A DNA stretch of 64,000 nt from Corallium rubrum (Eukaryota; Cnidaria; Anthozoa; Scleralcyonacea; Coralliidae), in assembly GCA_964035015.1 (NCBI GenBank), contig OZ036013.1, forward strand, positions 7,582,051 to 7,646,050, read 5' to 3'. A model generated the notes under the pieces. The model saw only the letters and a program-made list of their open reading frames with translations, did no database searches and was not told the origin of the DNA. Below, piece by piece: positions 32,151 to 44,919 of the stretch (its first letter is position 1; each line of letters opens with the position of its first letter). Position numbers and translations under genes: made by a program.

Positions 32151-32653
32151 GCCGTGTTTACACGGCCAAAATTTAAGCACGCTTAAGTTAAGCGTGCTTA
32201 AAATGCGCCACCTTGGTGCGTTTACACGGTCATTTAATAATCCCTTACTAAAACACGTACACCATTATTCAACATGGCAGACGAGCTATATTTTTGGTTT
32301 TGGAAGCTTCGTATGGGTAGCGTGCGTTAAAGAACAACGGAAGACACCGGTACACGACAAAAAGTAATAGCTAAAAGAAAGAAAGGAACAAAGAATAGCG
32401 AAATGGAAGCTTCTACAGCAGGGCAAATAAATGCATTTTATCGTATTAATAGCAAGCGTGTTTCAATCCCGTTGCGTTTACACGGCCAAGTTAAGCGCGA
32501 TTAACTGATCGTGCTCAGTTTGCACCACCTCCTTGAGGTGGTGCAAACTAATCGCGATTAATTTACGCCGATCTGTTTACACGGACATTTTAAGCCCGCT
32601 TAAAGTCAGATGTGGCTCAGATCCCGCTTAAATTTTGACCGTGTAAACACGGC
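32151..32653. mobile_element. MITE with GCCGTGTTTACACGG ends
   Basis: TIRs of about 28 bp (GCCGTGTTTACACGG-CAAAATTTAAGC) bound 503 bp. Internal palindromes repeat the terminal theme: AAGCACGCTTAAGTTAAGCG (32194), GCGTTTACACGGCCAAG (32473) and TTTGCACCACCTCC-GGAGG type (32518-32550). No target duplication could be fixed. Confidence 0.7.
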
Positions 32654-34227
32654 TTTAGTTATTATACTTTTAAAACTCACATAAAACAAATTCGCAAGGG
32701 AAAATTGGTTTAGTTTTGATGTACACGAATCCTAGCGATGAGTAAAATCTCCCCTGGCAACCGCGGAGGAATTAACAAATTCGATTCGTGAAAGGAACTA
32801 GCCGGCCGTGGCTCACATAAAAAGGTCCTTGGTCACTTGGTTAATCTTTGGAGAATGTTTGAAGTTCCAACTTCTCCAATAACATGCCAATCTGTTAAGA
32901 GTCCAATAAAGATTCGGAAGGCAACCTGCTGTCTGTGTTGTGGCATAATCGCTTTTGATTTCAGTAATAAAAGATCTCGCTGATAAAGTGGCAAGACCCT
33001 TGCGCAGCAGAACAAGTCGGACTGTATACAATATAAGCCATCGTAATAGTATGACACTCAACTTCTTAGGGTTGTATCTCGTAAGGTATATAGTTGTACT
33101 CTTAGTGTTATTAAAAGTTCCCCATTACTCTCTCTAAAGATACGTAATTCTTTTCAAAAGTCGAACGGAAAATATATGGCAAATCAATCTTTTTCAAGTT
33201 TATTTGTTATACATATACAGTTACATATTTAAAAGATGCATGTGCGACCTTAGCAAATGCTACTTCAGTTGAATACCAGCGGTTTTATATTTTTTATATG
33301 ATTGGAAAAGTGCAGGTGCAATTGTATTTTTTTAATAAAGTCTGAATTGAGCCCTTTAATTCGGTTCACTGTATATGAATGGACATTTGAATGTGTTGTA
33401 TAAAAACAATTTACCTTGAACAAATTTGTGGAAAACGCTAGTTAAAATGAAGTTGTAATTTCTTATTACTTCATTTGTTTACGAAACCGGGAAATTTTAC
33501 TTCGCTCAGTTTCCGCCTTGCATATATGAACACAGAGCTTTTAATATAGTGCGAAAGTTTATAAATTCTTATCACAATAGAACGTTATATATGCAATCTT
33601 ACCTGTCCAATCTCTAAATTACTCTCTGTCTTCTTAATTTTTGAAACTAGATCTTTGAGAAAATATACAGTATCTAGTGTAACTTCTCCCACTATATCGC
33701 ATGCTTCAAGTTAATCGACAGCTGGTAGAATGAATTCTTTATATACTAAAACCTTTTCGCACAGCTAGCATGCAGCGAATACTCATGTGTCGTTTTTGAT
33801 TGGGTGTTTATATATGTATATATAAGTTTATTATTACATAAGTTTAATTAAACAAAGTTAACGATATTGTTGGCCGACAAGAGCGCTAGGTGTTGCATCA
33901 CGACACGATATATGAAGGAAATATTATTCTCATCACTCATGTATTATTATTCATGTAGCAAAGTACTTTTCACGATCTCGTAAATTTTACAGATAATAAG
34001 TAATAGTTCTTTTTTTGCACAGCATCACATACTCGAGTTGCATTCGCTTGTTGCATTGGTCTATATTATATATATATACATATACATACATGACAAGACA
34101 ACACAACAACAGCAGCTGATTTCATTTCCAATATCATATGTATGTACTACACTAATTTTTACTGCACACAATTTGCGACAAGATTTAGGTTGGTTGCCTG
34201 ACTGTACTGTCCTATCACTCCTATATG
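32654..34227. other. Intergenic, no supported gene
   Basis: AT-rich. Overlapping short frames at 32813-33137 on both strands have no family features. I see no repeat structure beyond short TATATA runs near 33815 and 34065. Confidence 0.45.
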
Positions 34228-34461
34228 CTGTGCTGTACCGTACACCGTACCGTACCGTACTGTACTCACTGTACTGTACTGTACTGTACTGTACTGTACT
34301 GTACTGTACTGTACTGTACTGTACTGTACTGTACTGTACTGTACTGTACTGTACTGTACTGTACTGTACTGTACTGTACTGTACTGTACTGTACTGTACT
34401 GTACTGTACTGTACTGTACTGTACTGTACTGTACTGTACTGTACTGTACTGTACTGTACTG
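34228..34461. repeat. (GTACT)n pentanucleotide microsatellite
   Basis: About 38 perfect CTGTA units follow a variant CCGTA segment (34238-34258). GTAC in every unit makes it locally self-complementary. Confidence 0.95.
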
Positions 34462-34879
34462 AACTTAGCAAGAGTTCAATATTAACTAACCTATCTTAGA
34501 TGCAAAGAGCTGCAGCATGCTGTAATAAAGTTTACCGTACCTTCAGTCTACATCTATTGTTAGGAAAATATCGAAAAAAAACCCCATGATAAATAATATC
34601 TCAAACGAGGAAAAATTGTTCATCTGTAAGCAACAAATATTTTAAAATAATTGGTCGGTGGGAGGTCTAGGAACAAGATAGGAAACTATTCGATTCCCAA
34701 GTTCGAAGACTCTATGTCCCAAATTGTTCTTTCAACTTTTATTTGGACCAAGAGAGAGAGAAAAAAAAGTATAAAATTACAAGTCCAAATTCGGCGAGCA
34801 CGAACGAGAAAAGTCCCATGCAAGGTGCTCATCGTAAAATTAAAATAAAATAAAAAGTATAATAATTAATGTTATATAC

Positions 34880-36240
34880 ATAGATCTATCGAAGATTAAG
34901 TTGGACTAGACATGACAGGAACAATTCCTGCATATGGAATAGGAACAAGCGAATCTGGGTCAAAGGTAGAGTTCATGAGTTCAGTGTAAGTTAGGCGTAG
35001 ATAGGACTTAAACCTATAGTTAAAGAAAAAAATATATCAGATGGTGCATGCTTAAGTAAATAGTTCCAGGGTTTAACTATTCTATTAAAGTAAGATCCTT
35101 GAAAGGTACTAATTTTACATTGTGGGGTTTTAAAGCCTAGTTTACATGGGCAATTTTTCTTTGGCAATTTTCAACTTGACAAGTTTCATTTGCCCGTGTG
35201 TATGAGGAAACATGGCAAGTTCTTCCTCGACAAGTCTCCCTTTTGAAAAGCTGGCATGCCAGTTTTTCAACAAGGAGACTTGTCAAGGAAAAACTTGTCA
35301 AGGAAAAATTGCTCGTGTAAACTAGGCTTTAGAAGTGAGGACGAGCCAGATCGGGTGTTACAATTATGTACAGGATTAAAGTAGTCGACGTTTAGATTTA
35401 CATTTGTAATAAAAGATCAAGTCACGGACTTCACGGTCGTAGGCTGGTGGCAAAAGGTTTAAGATTTTTAGACGTCCAGAGTACGTCAGTTCTCCTCGTT
35501 TCTTCTTCAGAATCCATAACGTAGCTCTCCTTTGAACACCTTCCACCCTCTTCATCCAGGTATTACTTTGAGCCGACCAGATCTCGGAACCATATGAAAG
35601 TTGGCTTTTGACAAATGAGAGATATAATGTCCTCCTAACACGAGTATCCGGTGTCACGGTCTCAGCGATCCCCCAGTCTGAATTATCCCCTAAAACCAAC
35701 TGCGCAGTTATCCCCTGCTTTTCTGCATTGATATTGTCGTTATTCTAACTCAAAAAATTCGTATAATCATGGAAACCATACTTTTATCACGCTCTTTTAA
35801 AAATTTGGTCGCAAGGTAATCAATACATCGTAATTATAAATATAAAACGTCTGTGATTATTATGGACGGATAGAAACAGGTTCGTTTCAAGAGACCAAGC
35901 ATCCTGTTACTCTTAGCAATAATATTCATTATATGGGCGACCCATTTCAAGTCAGTGGAGATTGTAATGCCCAGGTCTAACTCGACATCCGTACAGGAAA
36001 GTTCTAGGTCGTACAATGTGTAATTATAAATTACTGGACTTGGTCTCTTTGTAATCCGTAGAATCTTACATTTGTCAGTGTTAAATTTCATTTTGCTTTC
36101 GGAGCTCCATAGTTCTAAAGAGTGTAGATTATCTTGTATAGTTTGACAGTCGTTCAAGGTTTTTACGTGTCTGTGTAACTTTGTGTCGTCGGCGTACAGA
36201 GCAACGTCAGTGTTCAAATTGCCTTTGAAGTAAGCGCTAT
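34880..36240 (-). pseudogene. LINE reverse transcriptase C-terminal half, interrupted
   Basis: Minus strand, in order: ALYADDTKLHR (motif C) and FNTDKCKIL, with VELDLGITISTDLKW (36217-35834), a 150-200 bp disrupted stretch, and RRTLYLSFVKSQLSYGSEIW with RRATLWILKKKRG (35640-35376). Then a MITE at 35133-35329, and the tail GSYFNRIVKPWNYL (35115-35050). The 3' UTR runs to about 34880. This is the same broad class as the other LINE pieces. Confidence 0.8.
35133..35329. mobile_element. MITE, 197 bp, TA duplication, inside a LINE
   Basis: Ends AAGCCTAGTTTACATGGGC and the inverted CTCGTGTAAACTAGGCTT are flanked by TA (35131-35132, 35330-35331). Internal ACTTGTCAAGG and TTGACAAGT repeats give a second inverted pair. 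Removal restores continuity of the LINE frame region. Confidence 0.8.
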
Positions 36241-36289
36241 TTAATTGTTAGTGTTGCTAGTCGGTCAACATTTGATAATTATATGTTGC

Positions 36290-36530
36290 AGGGATTTTTG
36301 TGAGAAAAAATTTCGAGTGTAAGAATATATACATTTTAAAACAAAATCAGGACCAGTGCAGGAAATAAAGACTAAGCGTCTGCAAGCAGGCTAAAAGCAG
36401 TTGCAAATATGCGAACATCAAGGCCCTCCAGCTAAAAATCAAACCCACGACTCTGCGATTCTAGTGCAGTGCTTTGACCACTGAGCGACAGGTATACAGA
36501 GGCCGCCCGTGGTGAAGAGTCTGCATGCCT
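36290..36530 (-). repeat. tRNA-derived SINE (family 1), divergent
   Basis: Minus strand: CGCTCAGTGGTCAAAGCACTG (head, one box weak), CGCAGAGTCGTGGGTTTGAT, TTGCACTGGTC-type body and TTCGAGTGTAAG. More diverged than the copies at 27.5 and 38.2 kb. A body-only relic lies at 36940-37060. Confidence 0.6.
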
Positions 36531-36540
36531 CCTAAAGAGT

Positions 36541-36705
36541 TCAGTATATTATAACTTATTGGATTCACCTAAGCCCGATATGGCAAAATATTTAAGTCGA
36601 AAATTCAATATTGGGCTAGACCGAAGGTCGAGTCTAATATTAAAATTTGAGACTTAAATATTTTCCATATCGGGCGAAGATGAATCCAATAGGTGTTTTA
36701 TTACA
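36541..36705. repeat. Palindrome with GACCGAAGGTC loop
   Basis: Arms CTTATTGGATTCA-CTAAGCCCGATATGG ... AAATATTTAAGTC and their inverted copies at 36645-36700 surround CTAGACCGAAGGTCGAGTCTA. Same design as the other CGAG-loop palindromes. Confidence 0.6.
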
Positions 36706-37059
36706 TCGAACAAATAATCGTGCAATCGACAAGTAAATATACCTTGTGCACCTGTCCAAAGGTTGCTGCCCAATATGTAGTTGTCCTACATCGTAAAATA
36801 TTGGGCTGGCACGTGACGCTAATGTAGACATTTGATTGGACGATTATTTGTGAGGGTATAATAAATGTAATTGTTGTAATGCCAAGGGAAATATTAGGCG
36901 TAATACAAGTAATATTTGGCATTTCAATCAATTGAAATTCATGCTGTAGGAAATTTAGGTGAAAGAAAATTTCGAGTGTAAGCTTCTTACACTGAAAATT
37001 CTCCTTCATATAAAATCCCTACAACATGCAATATAATTGAATGAACTGGCAAATATTAC

Positions 37060-38022
37060 TTATAATGATAGTTGATCAATTGAATCACTATAACAGTTTG
37101 TTACTACAGAATCATTATATCAAGCCGACCAAAGTGTGCCCTGTTGTAAAAGTGTTTCAAGTTAGCTATTGACAGCCGGGCCTGCGCTGAACGACTCCAA
37201 TCGACTCCCACTATCAAATAAACGTCCCTCTCCAATAGATGCCCCGTCTACTAATAAAAATATTTAATAAACGGCCTCCTCCAATAAACGCCCCCTCCTA
37301 AGACTAAACTACTTTATAATAGCAAACATGCCTATTTTGGCATAAGGCCATATACCACATACACTGTACTTTGCAAATTTACATTCATCTACATTATATA
37401 ACCCCAGTTAGCTAAAGGCGAAGAAATCATGTATATAAATTTTAAAAACGTTGCACGAATAACACTCTCCACAATTTTTTCATAATTATTTTATAAAACT
37501 AAACAAAGACACAATAGATCTACTATACATAACGATATATATCGAAACTCCTATTAAAGATAGTTGATGCATTCGATACAGCCTTGCTAGGCCACGAAAT
37601 ACACGGAATTACTGATTTTATTGCGAGAAAAGCATGTTTTGGCACCAAAGTCAAAAATTCAACTAGAATTTTCGGTTGAAACGAAGAGAAATAGGCAATT
37701 ATAGACATGAGATAGATATCTTTGATATAGCTGTCTGACCTAAAAACTCTTGCTTGTTTAGTGCGGCTTTAAAAAAACAAGACTTTAAATGCCAAACTTT
37801 GAGAATAAGTGTGATAAGGATTGACCAACCGAACGTGTTCCCAGTCGTATTACATGTAAACACCATGTAGACTGACGTAGTATATCATGCATATGACATA
37901 TAGTGTACGTCTATATACGTTGATATATATGTATATTTGTATGTGTACAATTACACTCGACTACTCGGATAAGAAAGTGTTTCAAAACAATACTAAGAAA
38001 TTAGCGATTTAAAAAAAAGACA
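37060..38022. other. Intergenic, no supported gene
   Basis: Only short frames, AT-rich, no recognisable element apart from a TATATGTATAT tract near 37925. Confidence 0.4.
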
Positions 38023-38103
38023 TTGTTAAGGCTACAAATATCAAATACATACATACATACAAATGTGCATCAAATACATACAAATGTACATCAAATACAT
38101 ACG

Positions 38104-38318
38104 GCAACGGCCTCCGTGGCTCAGTGGTCAGAGCATTGCACTAGAATCGCAAGGTCGTGGGTTGAATTCCTGCCAGAAGGCCTGTGTAGTTGCATTTTTC
38201 GCAACTGGTCCCGGTTTGATCTTAAGCTGTATATATTCTACACTCGAATTTTCCTTCACCAAAAATCCCTAGAACATGCTATGTAATCGAGTGAAATGCC
38301 CAATATTACTTCTAATAA
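38104..38318 (+). repeat. tRNA-derived SINE (family 1), copy 3
   Basis: Head GCCTCCGTGGCTCAGTGG, then GGTCGTGGGTTGAATTCCTG, GCATTTTTCGCAACTGGTC and a tail ending AGTGAAATGCCCAATATTA. It is preceded by an ACAT-rich simple repeat at 38043-38102. Confidence 0.8.
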
Positions 38319-38372
38319 ACCCAATTCTCTCCTGGCATTACCACCTTAATATATACAGAACTCGCGACTCGG

Positions 38373-38582
38373 CAACGGCCTCCGTGGCTCAGTGGTCAGA
38401 GCATTGCACTGGAATCGCAAGGTCGTGGGTTCAATTCCTGCCGGAAGGCCTGTATAGTTGCATTTTTTGCAACTGGTCCCGGTTTGGTCTTAAAGTGTAT
38501 ATATTCTACACTCGAATTTTCCTTCACCAAAAATCCCTAGAACATGCTATGTTATCGAGTGAAATGCCCAATATTACTTCAT
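38373..38582 (+). repeat. tRNA-derived SINE (family 1), copy 4
   Basis: Near-identical to copy 3, about 270 bp downstream, with the same CTCTCCTGGCATTACCACC linker in between. The linker also occurs between the minus-strand pair at 27.4-27.9 kb, so the dimer itself appears to be dispersed. Confidence 0.8.
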
Positions 38583-39020
38583 GTAATATATCAACAACGA
38601 GTTTGAGTGTTTCATCAGGGGATCTAAACCCGAGAAAACATGATGAAAGCACGAGGCCGAAGGCCGAGTGGTTTTATTGTTTTCGAGTGTTTGGATTCCC
38701 CTGATGAAACACGATAAACGAGTTGTTGATATGGCATCTCAATCGAGTGATTTCAATTGAAAAATACAATTAAAATAAACCCTCATGAGATTTTATTCAT
38801 GAGTGTGTGTAAAATTTATTCATACAGCAACTTGTTTGTTTTGCATCGATAATTAAGATCTTAAGAATTAGATGAAAACCGGCTTTCATCTAATATCTGG
38901 AGTGGTATACAATTTTAGCGTGTTTTCCTGGCGTATCCAACGTCAATCAGGTGATTGAATGGACTATTGTAATTGGCTGATTATCTCATGAATTATTAAT
39001 GAGTTTGAGATGCATATATA
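38583..39020. mobile_element. Palindrome-headed foldback element
   Basis: Head 38583-38735: arms ATCAACAACGAGTTTGAGTG ... TCATCAGGGG with the loop GCACGAGGCCGAAGGCCGAG. Body from about 38735 (ATATGGCATCTCAA) to about 39015 (the inverted TTGAGATGCATAT), with ATTGGCTGATTA near the right end. Confidence 0.55.
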
Positions 39021-39682
39021 CACTATGGGTATCGCAATTTTCTCAATAAAATAAGATAGAATACGCATTCTCTGAAACCAGTCAATACTGATCTAGTAAA
39101 TATAATCGACTTGAATAAATCGAGTTTTGTACGTGGGTATTTAAGAAGACTATATATCCATGCACCTACAGTGTCCTTGGAAAATATACGCATGGATTTT
39201 GGAAAAATCAATAGTTCTTCGAAACAAGCCCCCATAGCATCTTCGCTGTTTATAAAGAATACAGCCTCTACATTTCTACATGTCGATGCAGCACTATAAC
39301 GCACATGTGCAACGTTGTAATGCACATTCATAACAGAAACAGCCAATTGCATGTATTGTATATAAAATACAATGACTTCTCTTAAATTCCAAGCAAAGAT
39401 TACGCTAAAACATAGACCATAGTCCAGAAGTTCTCCACGAACGCCTCTGTTTCTCGCGCCCCAACTTTCGTTGCAAACATGCAAGAAAGAGATCTTGCTC
39501 CAAGAATAATCAATATAATGTCAGGTCTATAGGCTGTATAACGTCATAGTTCAAAATTGCGTTCAAATAACATCTACAACCGCGCCAAAGTTCTTATTGC
39601 TAAAATTTCAGTCCTAAAATTTCCTAAATCAAAGAATCTTTATAAAAAAACCCATCCTTATTAGAACGTATTATACGCTTAG

Positions 39683-40017
39683 ACCCCGGCGTTTACACGA
39701 TGCCGGTACAAAAATGACCGGCAAATGAAGACGGGCTCCTTAATTGACGGCATGAAAAGAAAATGGAACACTCATGCCGTGTAAACGCCCGTGCCGTAAC
39801 AGTTTGATGACGGTAATCACAATATATAGGACCACAGTATTCGGGTCAGCAGTATTCACAAAGTCTTCTCAATTCTCATTGGAAGAGAATAGTCACATGC
39901 TAATCCGTCATTATATTATACCGGCACCGTGTAAACGCAAGACTTTCTGGCCTGTATTTACACACCGGCATGATTTTGTTCCGTTTTTAAATTGTACCAG
40001 CATCGTGTAAACGGGGT
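39683..40017. mobile_element. MITE with GTTTACACGATGC ends
   Basis: The left CCCCGGCGTTTACACGATGC pairs with the inverted CATCGTGTAAACGGGG at the right. Internal GCCGTGTAAACGCC (39776) and CACCGTGTAAACGC (39925) repeat the terminal motif. Related in style to 32151-32653. Confidence 0.6.
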
Positions 40018-40312
40018 TTTATATGTAAAGACATCTGGCGCCATTTAATTACATGCAGACACGTCATGGGACAACTTGCATGTATTCGGCATAATAATAG
40101 TCTCAAACTACTATAAAAAGAAGTGCTTTTTGTCATGTTATATAAATTGACAGTCAGCAAGATCAGAAGGACCTGAAGTAAGCCAAGTAAGAAATAATAT
40201 ACGTGGAAGGTGAGATTATAAAACTATTTTATATAGATACACAGTAAATTTTTAGAACTTGATAACTTGCAAAAAAGAATGGCTTTACGCTTCACGAAAG
40301 CAGATTCTACTT

Positions 40313-40452
40313 AATAACCGAGAGTGAGGTCTTCATGGTAAACTATCAAACCGAGGTCTTGTTGTATTGACCGAGCGATAGCGAGGTTAATACGTTCAAG
40401 ACCAAGGTTTAATATTTTACCGTAAAGACCGAACGGTCGAGGTTATTAAGTA
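40313..40452. repeat. Palindrome with GACCGAGCGATAGCGAGG loop
   Basis: Arms TAATAACCGAGAGTGAGGTC ... CCGAGGTCTTG and the inverted CAAGACCAAGG ... CGGTCGAGGTTATTA bracket the loop. Confidence 0.55.
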
Positions 40453-40959
40453 GTTTATTATATGGCACTTTTTATTTCAAAATCAATCTTGTATTTCTTG
40501 GTTTTTACTCGTCCAATAATTGATAATTGTCTGTTGCCATATGTACATCGCCAGCAAAGGAATCACTAAACTGTAAATTATAGACGTTATCGTCCACTGA
40601 AATCGTTTCTAGAAAATCAGTTAATGATAAAAAACGCTTTTTAATAAAATTATACTTATATACAAGTATAAAGTCTATTTCCAGCAAACAGTACAGTATT
40701 TAAGCAAGATGAATCCCAGGTTGTGATATATTTTTCATTGAATATGTATTATTGCATGAGTCAATGACATGGCTACGCATTGTTTATCAGCTTTTTAAAA
40801 TACTCATTAATAATTCATGAAGAAAACACAAAAGAAATCATGACCGTGAAGGAGGTTGTATATCTGATACAAACACGTGTGGTATAAAACATTGAAATTG
40901 AGCTTTTTCTGAATTTATCTGAACAAATGTTACTCATATTAACATAAAAGAGTCGGAGT

Positions 40960-41085
40960 ATTTTAAGCTATTTACAATATATTCGTGTCCGTGTTGTATT
41001 GGATATGCCAAGCTCTCGCCTTCGGCTCGAGCTTGTATATCCAATACAACACGGCCACTCATATTGTAAATAGTATTTGTCTAAG
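40960..41085. repeat. Palindrome with CTCGCCTTCGGCTCGAG loop
   Basis: Arms TATTTACAATATA-CGTG-CGTGTTGTATTGGATAT and inverted ATATCCAATACAACACGGCC-ATATTGTAAATA around the loop. Confidence 0.65.
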
Positions 41086-41930
41086 TAAACCGCGGTATTG
41101 CCTTGACTAAAATCAGCATAATTTGTTTTCCTTGGATCAATTAAGTCATATTACAGTGTAGGCCTTGAATTTTCCTCAACATCATTTGCCATTCTCAACA
41201 GGAGTGGAACATGCATGTTGAAGCAGACGATAATTTAAAGTGTCACTGAGACGAAAAATCGACCACAAAGTTTGGCGAAAATTTAACTTCCACGAACTTT
41301 ATTGAGATATAAATACCCGTGTACAAAATTTGAACCAATATAAACAAATAGGTTTAAAGTTATAAACGTTTGAAATGCTGAAAATTGCGTCCGGCATTAA
41401 AAGTGAATATTGATACCTGAGAAGGGTTGTGACGCCATAGTCTTAACCCAAACCAGGGTTGCCAGTTTGACTTTTTTAAGCCAAATTTCTCTAATTTGGC
41501 TTGTTTTTACAAGGTTTGGCTTGGAAAAAGTTCATTTGGCTTATAACTATTTTTTGGCTTATTTTTGGCTTTTTTTCTAAAAAATGGAAAGTCGTCGGTC
41601 TTTTCACCATATTTCAGTTTTTCATCGGTTAAAATTTGCCGCTTTGTTGTTTAGAAAGACTAATTGCTAAATCTCGGTATAGAGCAGTAGGGATTACCCG
41701 ATCCAAGAATTGGATAACCATGGGATAACTATCAACCAATCAGAGACGAATTCTTAATTTAGAACATCATCACTCATGCCACTGTCTCCGCAGAGGTCCG
41801 AGCGCATAATTTTTCAAGTTTCAACCAATCATAATTCAAGAATTTTGATCCGTTTAAAACTTCAGCAGTTTACTAAGATGAACTTCTCTTCTTAACCGAG
41901 TTTTAAACTGAATACTTGCATGACAGACTA

Positions 41931-41933
<3 letters not shown>

Positions 41934-42005
<72 letters not shown>
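41934..42005. repeat. (TA)n microsatellite
   Basis: Uninterrupted TA repeats directly before the Penelope B mini-palindrome. A matching (TA)n (42247-42309) lies on its other side. Confidence 0.9.
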
Positions 42006-42009
<4 letters not shown>

Positions 42010-42103
42010 AGTTAAAGGCTTCTAGGACAGCGTAGGCCACGGTTGAAATCCAAATATTACCAGGGTTAAGTCACGTTGGCCTGAAAAACAGGGAAAAAAA
42101 ATC

Positions 42104-42142
42104 TTCTCGACGTTTCGAGCGAAGGCCCTTCGTCAGGAGAAA
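42104..42142 (-). ncRNA. Hammerhead ribozyme motif, family B mini-palindrome, left
   Basis: Minus strand: stem I TTCTC / GAGAA, CTGACGA, GGGC-CTTC-GCTC, GAAA, ACGT, C. Confidence 0.75.
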
Positions 42143-42153
42143 TTAGTAAACCA

Positions 42154-42194
42154 ATTTCTCCTGACGAAGGGCCTTCGCTCGAAACGTCGAGAAG
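42154..42194 (+). ncRNA. Hammerhead ribozyme motif, family B mini-palindrome, right
   Basis: Plus strand: TTTCTC, CTGACGA, GGGC-CTTC-GCTC, GAAA, ACGT, C, GAGAAG. Stem I is 5 bp. Confidence 0.75.
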
Positions 42195-42242
42195 ATTTTT
42201 TTTCTCTGTTTTTCAGGCCAACGTGACTTAACCCTGGTAATA

Positions 42243-42310
<68 letters not shown>

Positions 42311-43084
42311 CACGAAATATTGTTAAGTGGGATATTCTATTTACTGATAAACCGGCCGAAAGATACTTTTTTTAGCATAATAATCCAGATATAATATTTT
42401 TTTTATTAATAACCATTATCATTTCAAAAATAGTCAGCCATATTTCGCTTTTGGAAAATTGGGTAAATTCTGAGCTTCCATGTCCTCACACTAGTCACTG
42501 TGGCTTGGAATTATTCATGCCAGAACACGGCGCTGATATGCGAGCTGATTATGAACAATAGCTGTATTTGGCTTGCATTTTTACAGGCCAGTTTTAATAC
42601 AATGACCTGTAGAAATAGTAAAATTCGTCACAACACCTTGATATGATCCTTTGGCTTGAATTTCTTTAAGCCATAAATCTATTCAGATATTTAAACATGT
42701 TTCTCTATAGCAAACCAACAAAAAGCAACAACCTGCCTTAGTTTGCAACACTTCCTTGGTGTGATTTTTTCAAGCCAACTCAATATTAACATAAATTTAT
42801 GTCTGGTAATAAAAAATACTGGTTATCTAATTAGTTTACAAGAACCGGGAAATAACGCCTTAATGGTTTTAATATTTCAAGCCATAATTCTATTCAAAGA
42901 ATCAAAAGGAATTTTGTTTAGCAAAACAACAAAAATTATTCTGTATATATAATTCTAGACTGATGCAACAATATACTGTACACATTTCTCCAGCAAAACA
43001 GCACATTTTAGTTTAATATATATATATATAGTACCTCATACACATATACAAAAAATGACTTGGACTTATTCATTACAAGTCAAC

Positions 43085-43791
43085 TATATGTATAGGTAAT
43101 CATATGATAGCGAGTGCAATTAATGATTTTACACTACGAGTGATATTTGAAAATTGATCCAAAATTGCACGAGCCGTAGGCGAGTGCAATTTGGCTCAAT
43201 TTTCAAATATCACGAGTAGTGTAAAATCATTAATTGCATGAGCACAATCATATGATTACTTGTTTATTATATGCATGACAAAATTACGATATCTACCTTA
43301 ATTACAGTCAAAAATTTTTGTCTTAATTTGAATGTTTATTGGCCATACAACCACAGACAATCTTAAAACGTTATTCAAAGCAGTGAATTAATTTTTCTTT
43401 CTGGCAACTAACTATAAGTAATCACAAACTTCAAAACCAATTTACAATTACCTGAAGTGTCAATCCTTGTCGTACGCTTCGTAGTAATTCGCGCGTTTGA
43501 AAACATCTTGTTTCGTTACAACTGGACAACAAACAGTTTCACTTATGGTGAGCAGATGTTACCTGTATTGATCTTCAAATATTTACATGAAATTTTCAGT
43601 TGAAAGTGTTCCACAAGTCGTTGGAAAAGTCAAAATCTTTCAATTTGAAAATACGCCGCCATTTTGAATTTTATTTTTTACCACTGTTACCATGGTAACA
43701 TTAATTTGCACTCCGGAGAATGCAATTAACGATATAATTGCACTCCTCTTAGCCAATCAGATTGCAGTAATTTTGTCATGCATATAATAAG
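43085..43791. mobile_element. Palindrome-headed foldback element
   Basis: Head 43095-43258: arms GTAATCATATGA-AGCGAGTGCAATTAATGATT ... around TGCACGAGCCGTAGGCGAGTGCA. Body: TTATTATATGCATGACAAAATTAC at 43264 and its inverse at about 43791, with AGCCAATCAGATTGCAG near the right end. A partial relative is at 54664-54830. Confidence 0.65.
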
Positions 43792-43796
43792 AAGAA

Positions 43797-44030
43797 ATAA
43801 CAATCGAAATATGGTATAGTAGGTTAGTACTGCCGAAACAAAGAACGTGAGTGGTCTAACGTTTCGAGCGAAGGCCCTTCGTCAGAGAGAAACGTGGGGC
43901 CTTCGCTCGAAACGTTAGACCACTCACGTTCTCTGTTTCGGCAGTACTAACCTACTATACCATATTTCGATTGTTGTTTCAACACTTCCTACGCAGCACA
44001 CTACTTTTATTACACTATTTATATAAAAAA
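43797..44030. mobile_element. Penelope family C mini-palindrome
   Basis: Inverted copies of the family C end (CAATCGAAATATGGTATAGT, CTGCCGAAAC, AACGTGAGTGGTC) meet near 43890-43898. The left arm holds a full hammerhead; the right arm lacks the CTGACGA box. The tail on the right continues TGTTTCAACAC, TACGCAGCACACTAC. Confidence 0.75.
43853..43889 (-). ncRNA. Hammerhead ribozyme motif, family C
   Basis: Minus strand: TCTCT, CTGACGA, GGGC-CTTC-GCTC, GAAA, ACGT, T, AGACC. Complete core, short stem I. Confidence 0.65.
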
Positions 44031-44919
44031 ATATTGCCTGTCAAAAACAACTAGCCTAATACCTGGAAGTTATTGAAGTCATAGCTTAGTTCTACAGTAT
44101 ACTGTACAAAACAAACACTTAATTCTAGTTTGTCCAGCAATTGCCACACACCTAAACACTTTAGTATAAAGGATTGAAAAGCATTGGTTTGCATTTTTTA
44201 ACATGCTTCAAGCCATAATTCTTGCATTGATCTGACATACTGTACTAAATTTCATTGAACACTTAAACATGAAAATAAAGTGATAAAAGGTAATCTGAAC
44301 TATATACAGTAAATTAACTTGTTTCTGCTGATGCAGACCGTCTTCCATGGTTACACTCTTTTAGCTAATTTGACACAATCTTACTTAGTCAGGAAAGCCT
44401 ACAGCATACTGTATCAGCAAAAATAGTAAGTCCAAATTGGGCACAATAGCAATGCCATTGCTTTTGTCTCCAAGTGGCATCACAAGTACAATATATACAT
44501 GTAGTTTAATTGTTATAATTATAGTTGTTTTCATGCATTTTCACTTTAAAGTTAAATTGCATGTAGAGTGAATGGACTCATTCCTGCGCAGACCACATGT
44601 CCTTGACAATTACAGTAATACACTAAAGAATAGATTTATTAAGATACTTTAATTCATTCTTGCCTACTAGACAACTTCTTCCCAAAATTGCAAAATGCAA
44701 ATAAAATCTCTATGCATTAACTAGAGCAAAATTAAAAAGGAACTCAAGTTAATTACTGAAACCTGCCTAGATGATATTACCCAATGTAAAAGGTTAACTG
44801 GACAGGAATAAGTTAATATGACAGCAAGCTTACAGCTGTTGTACTGTAGCTTACTATTGACTATTATAAATTATAAAATAACATGTATACTACGTGAGCC
44901 CTGATTGGTCAATTGCTGT

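Larger units (their letters stand above)
42010..42246. mobile_element. Penelope family B mini-palindrome
   Basis: Two inverted copies of only the last 95-130 bp of family B meet at 42147-42152. The left copy begins CTTCTAGGACAGCGTAGGCC, ATATTACCAGGGTTAAGTC; the right ends TTAACCCTGGTAATATTTAA. Each contains a hammerhead motif and there is no coding sequence. (TA)n lies on both sides. Confidence 0.8.

Noticed and set aside
32813-33137. Short frames on both strands, considered as a PAN or lectin exon
   Set aside because: Cys pattern and length do not fit and there is no acceptor/donor pair.
38615-38730. Hammerhead from CTGATGAAACACG
   Set aside because: The CTGATGA core is followed by no stem II and no GAAA box; it is an arm of a palindrome.
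39023-39484. 153-aa minus frame
   Set aside because: No motif, no splice context, unusual composition; no reason to prefer it over the overlapping plus frame.
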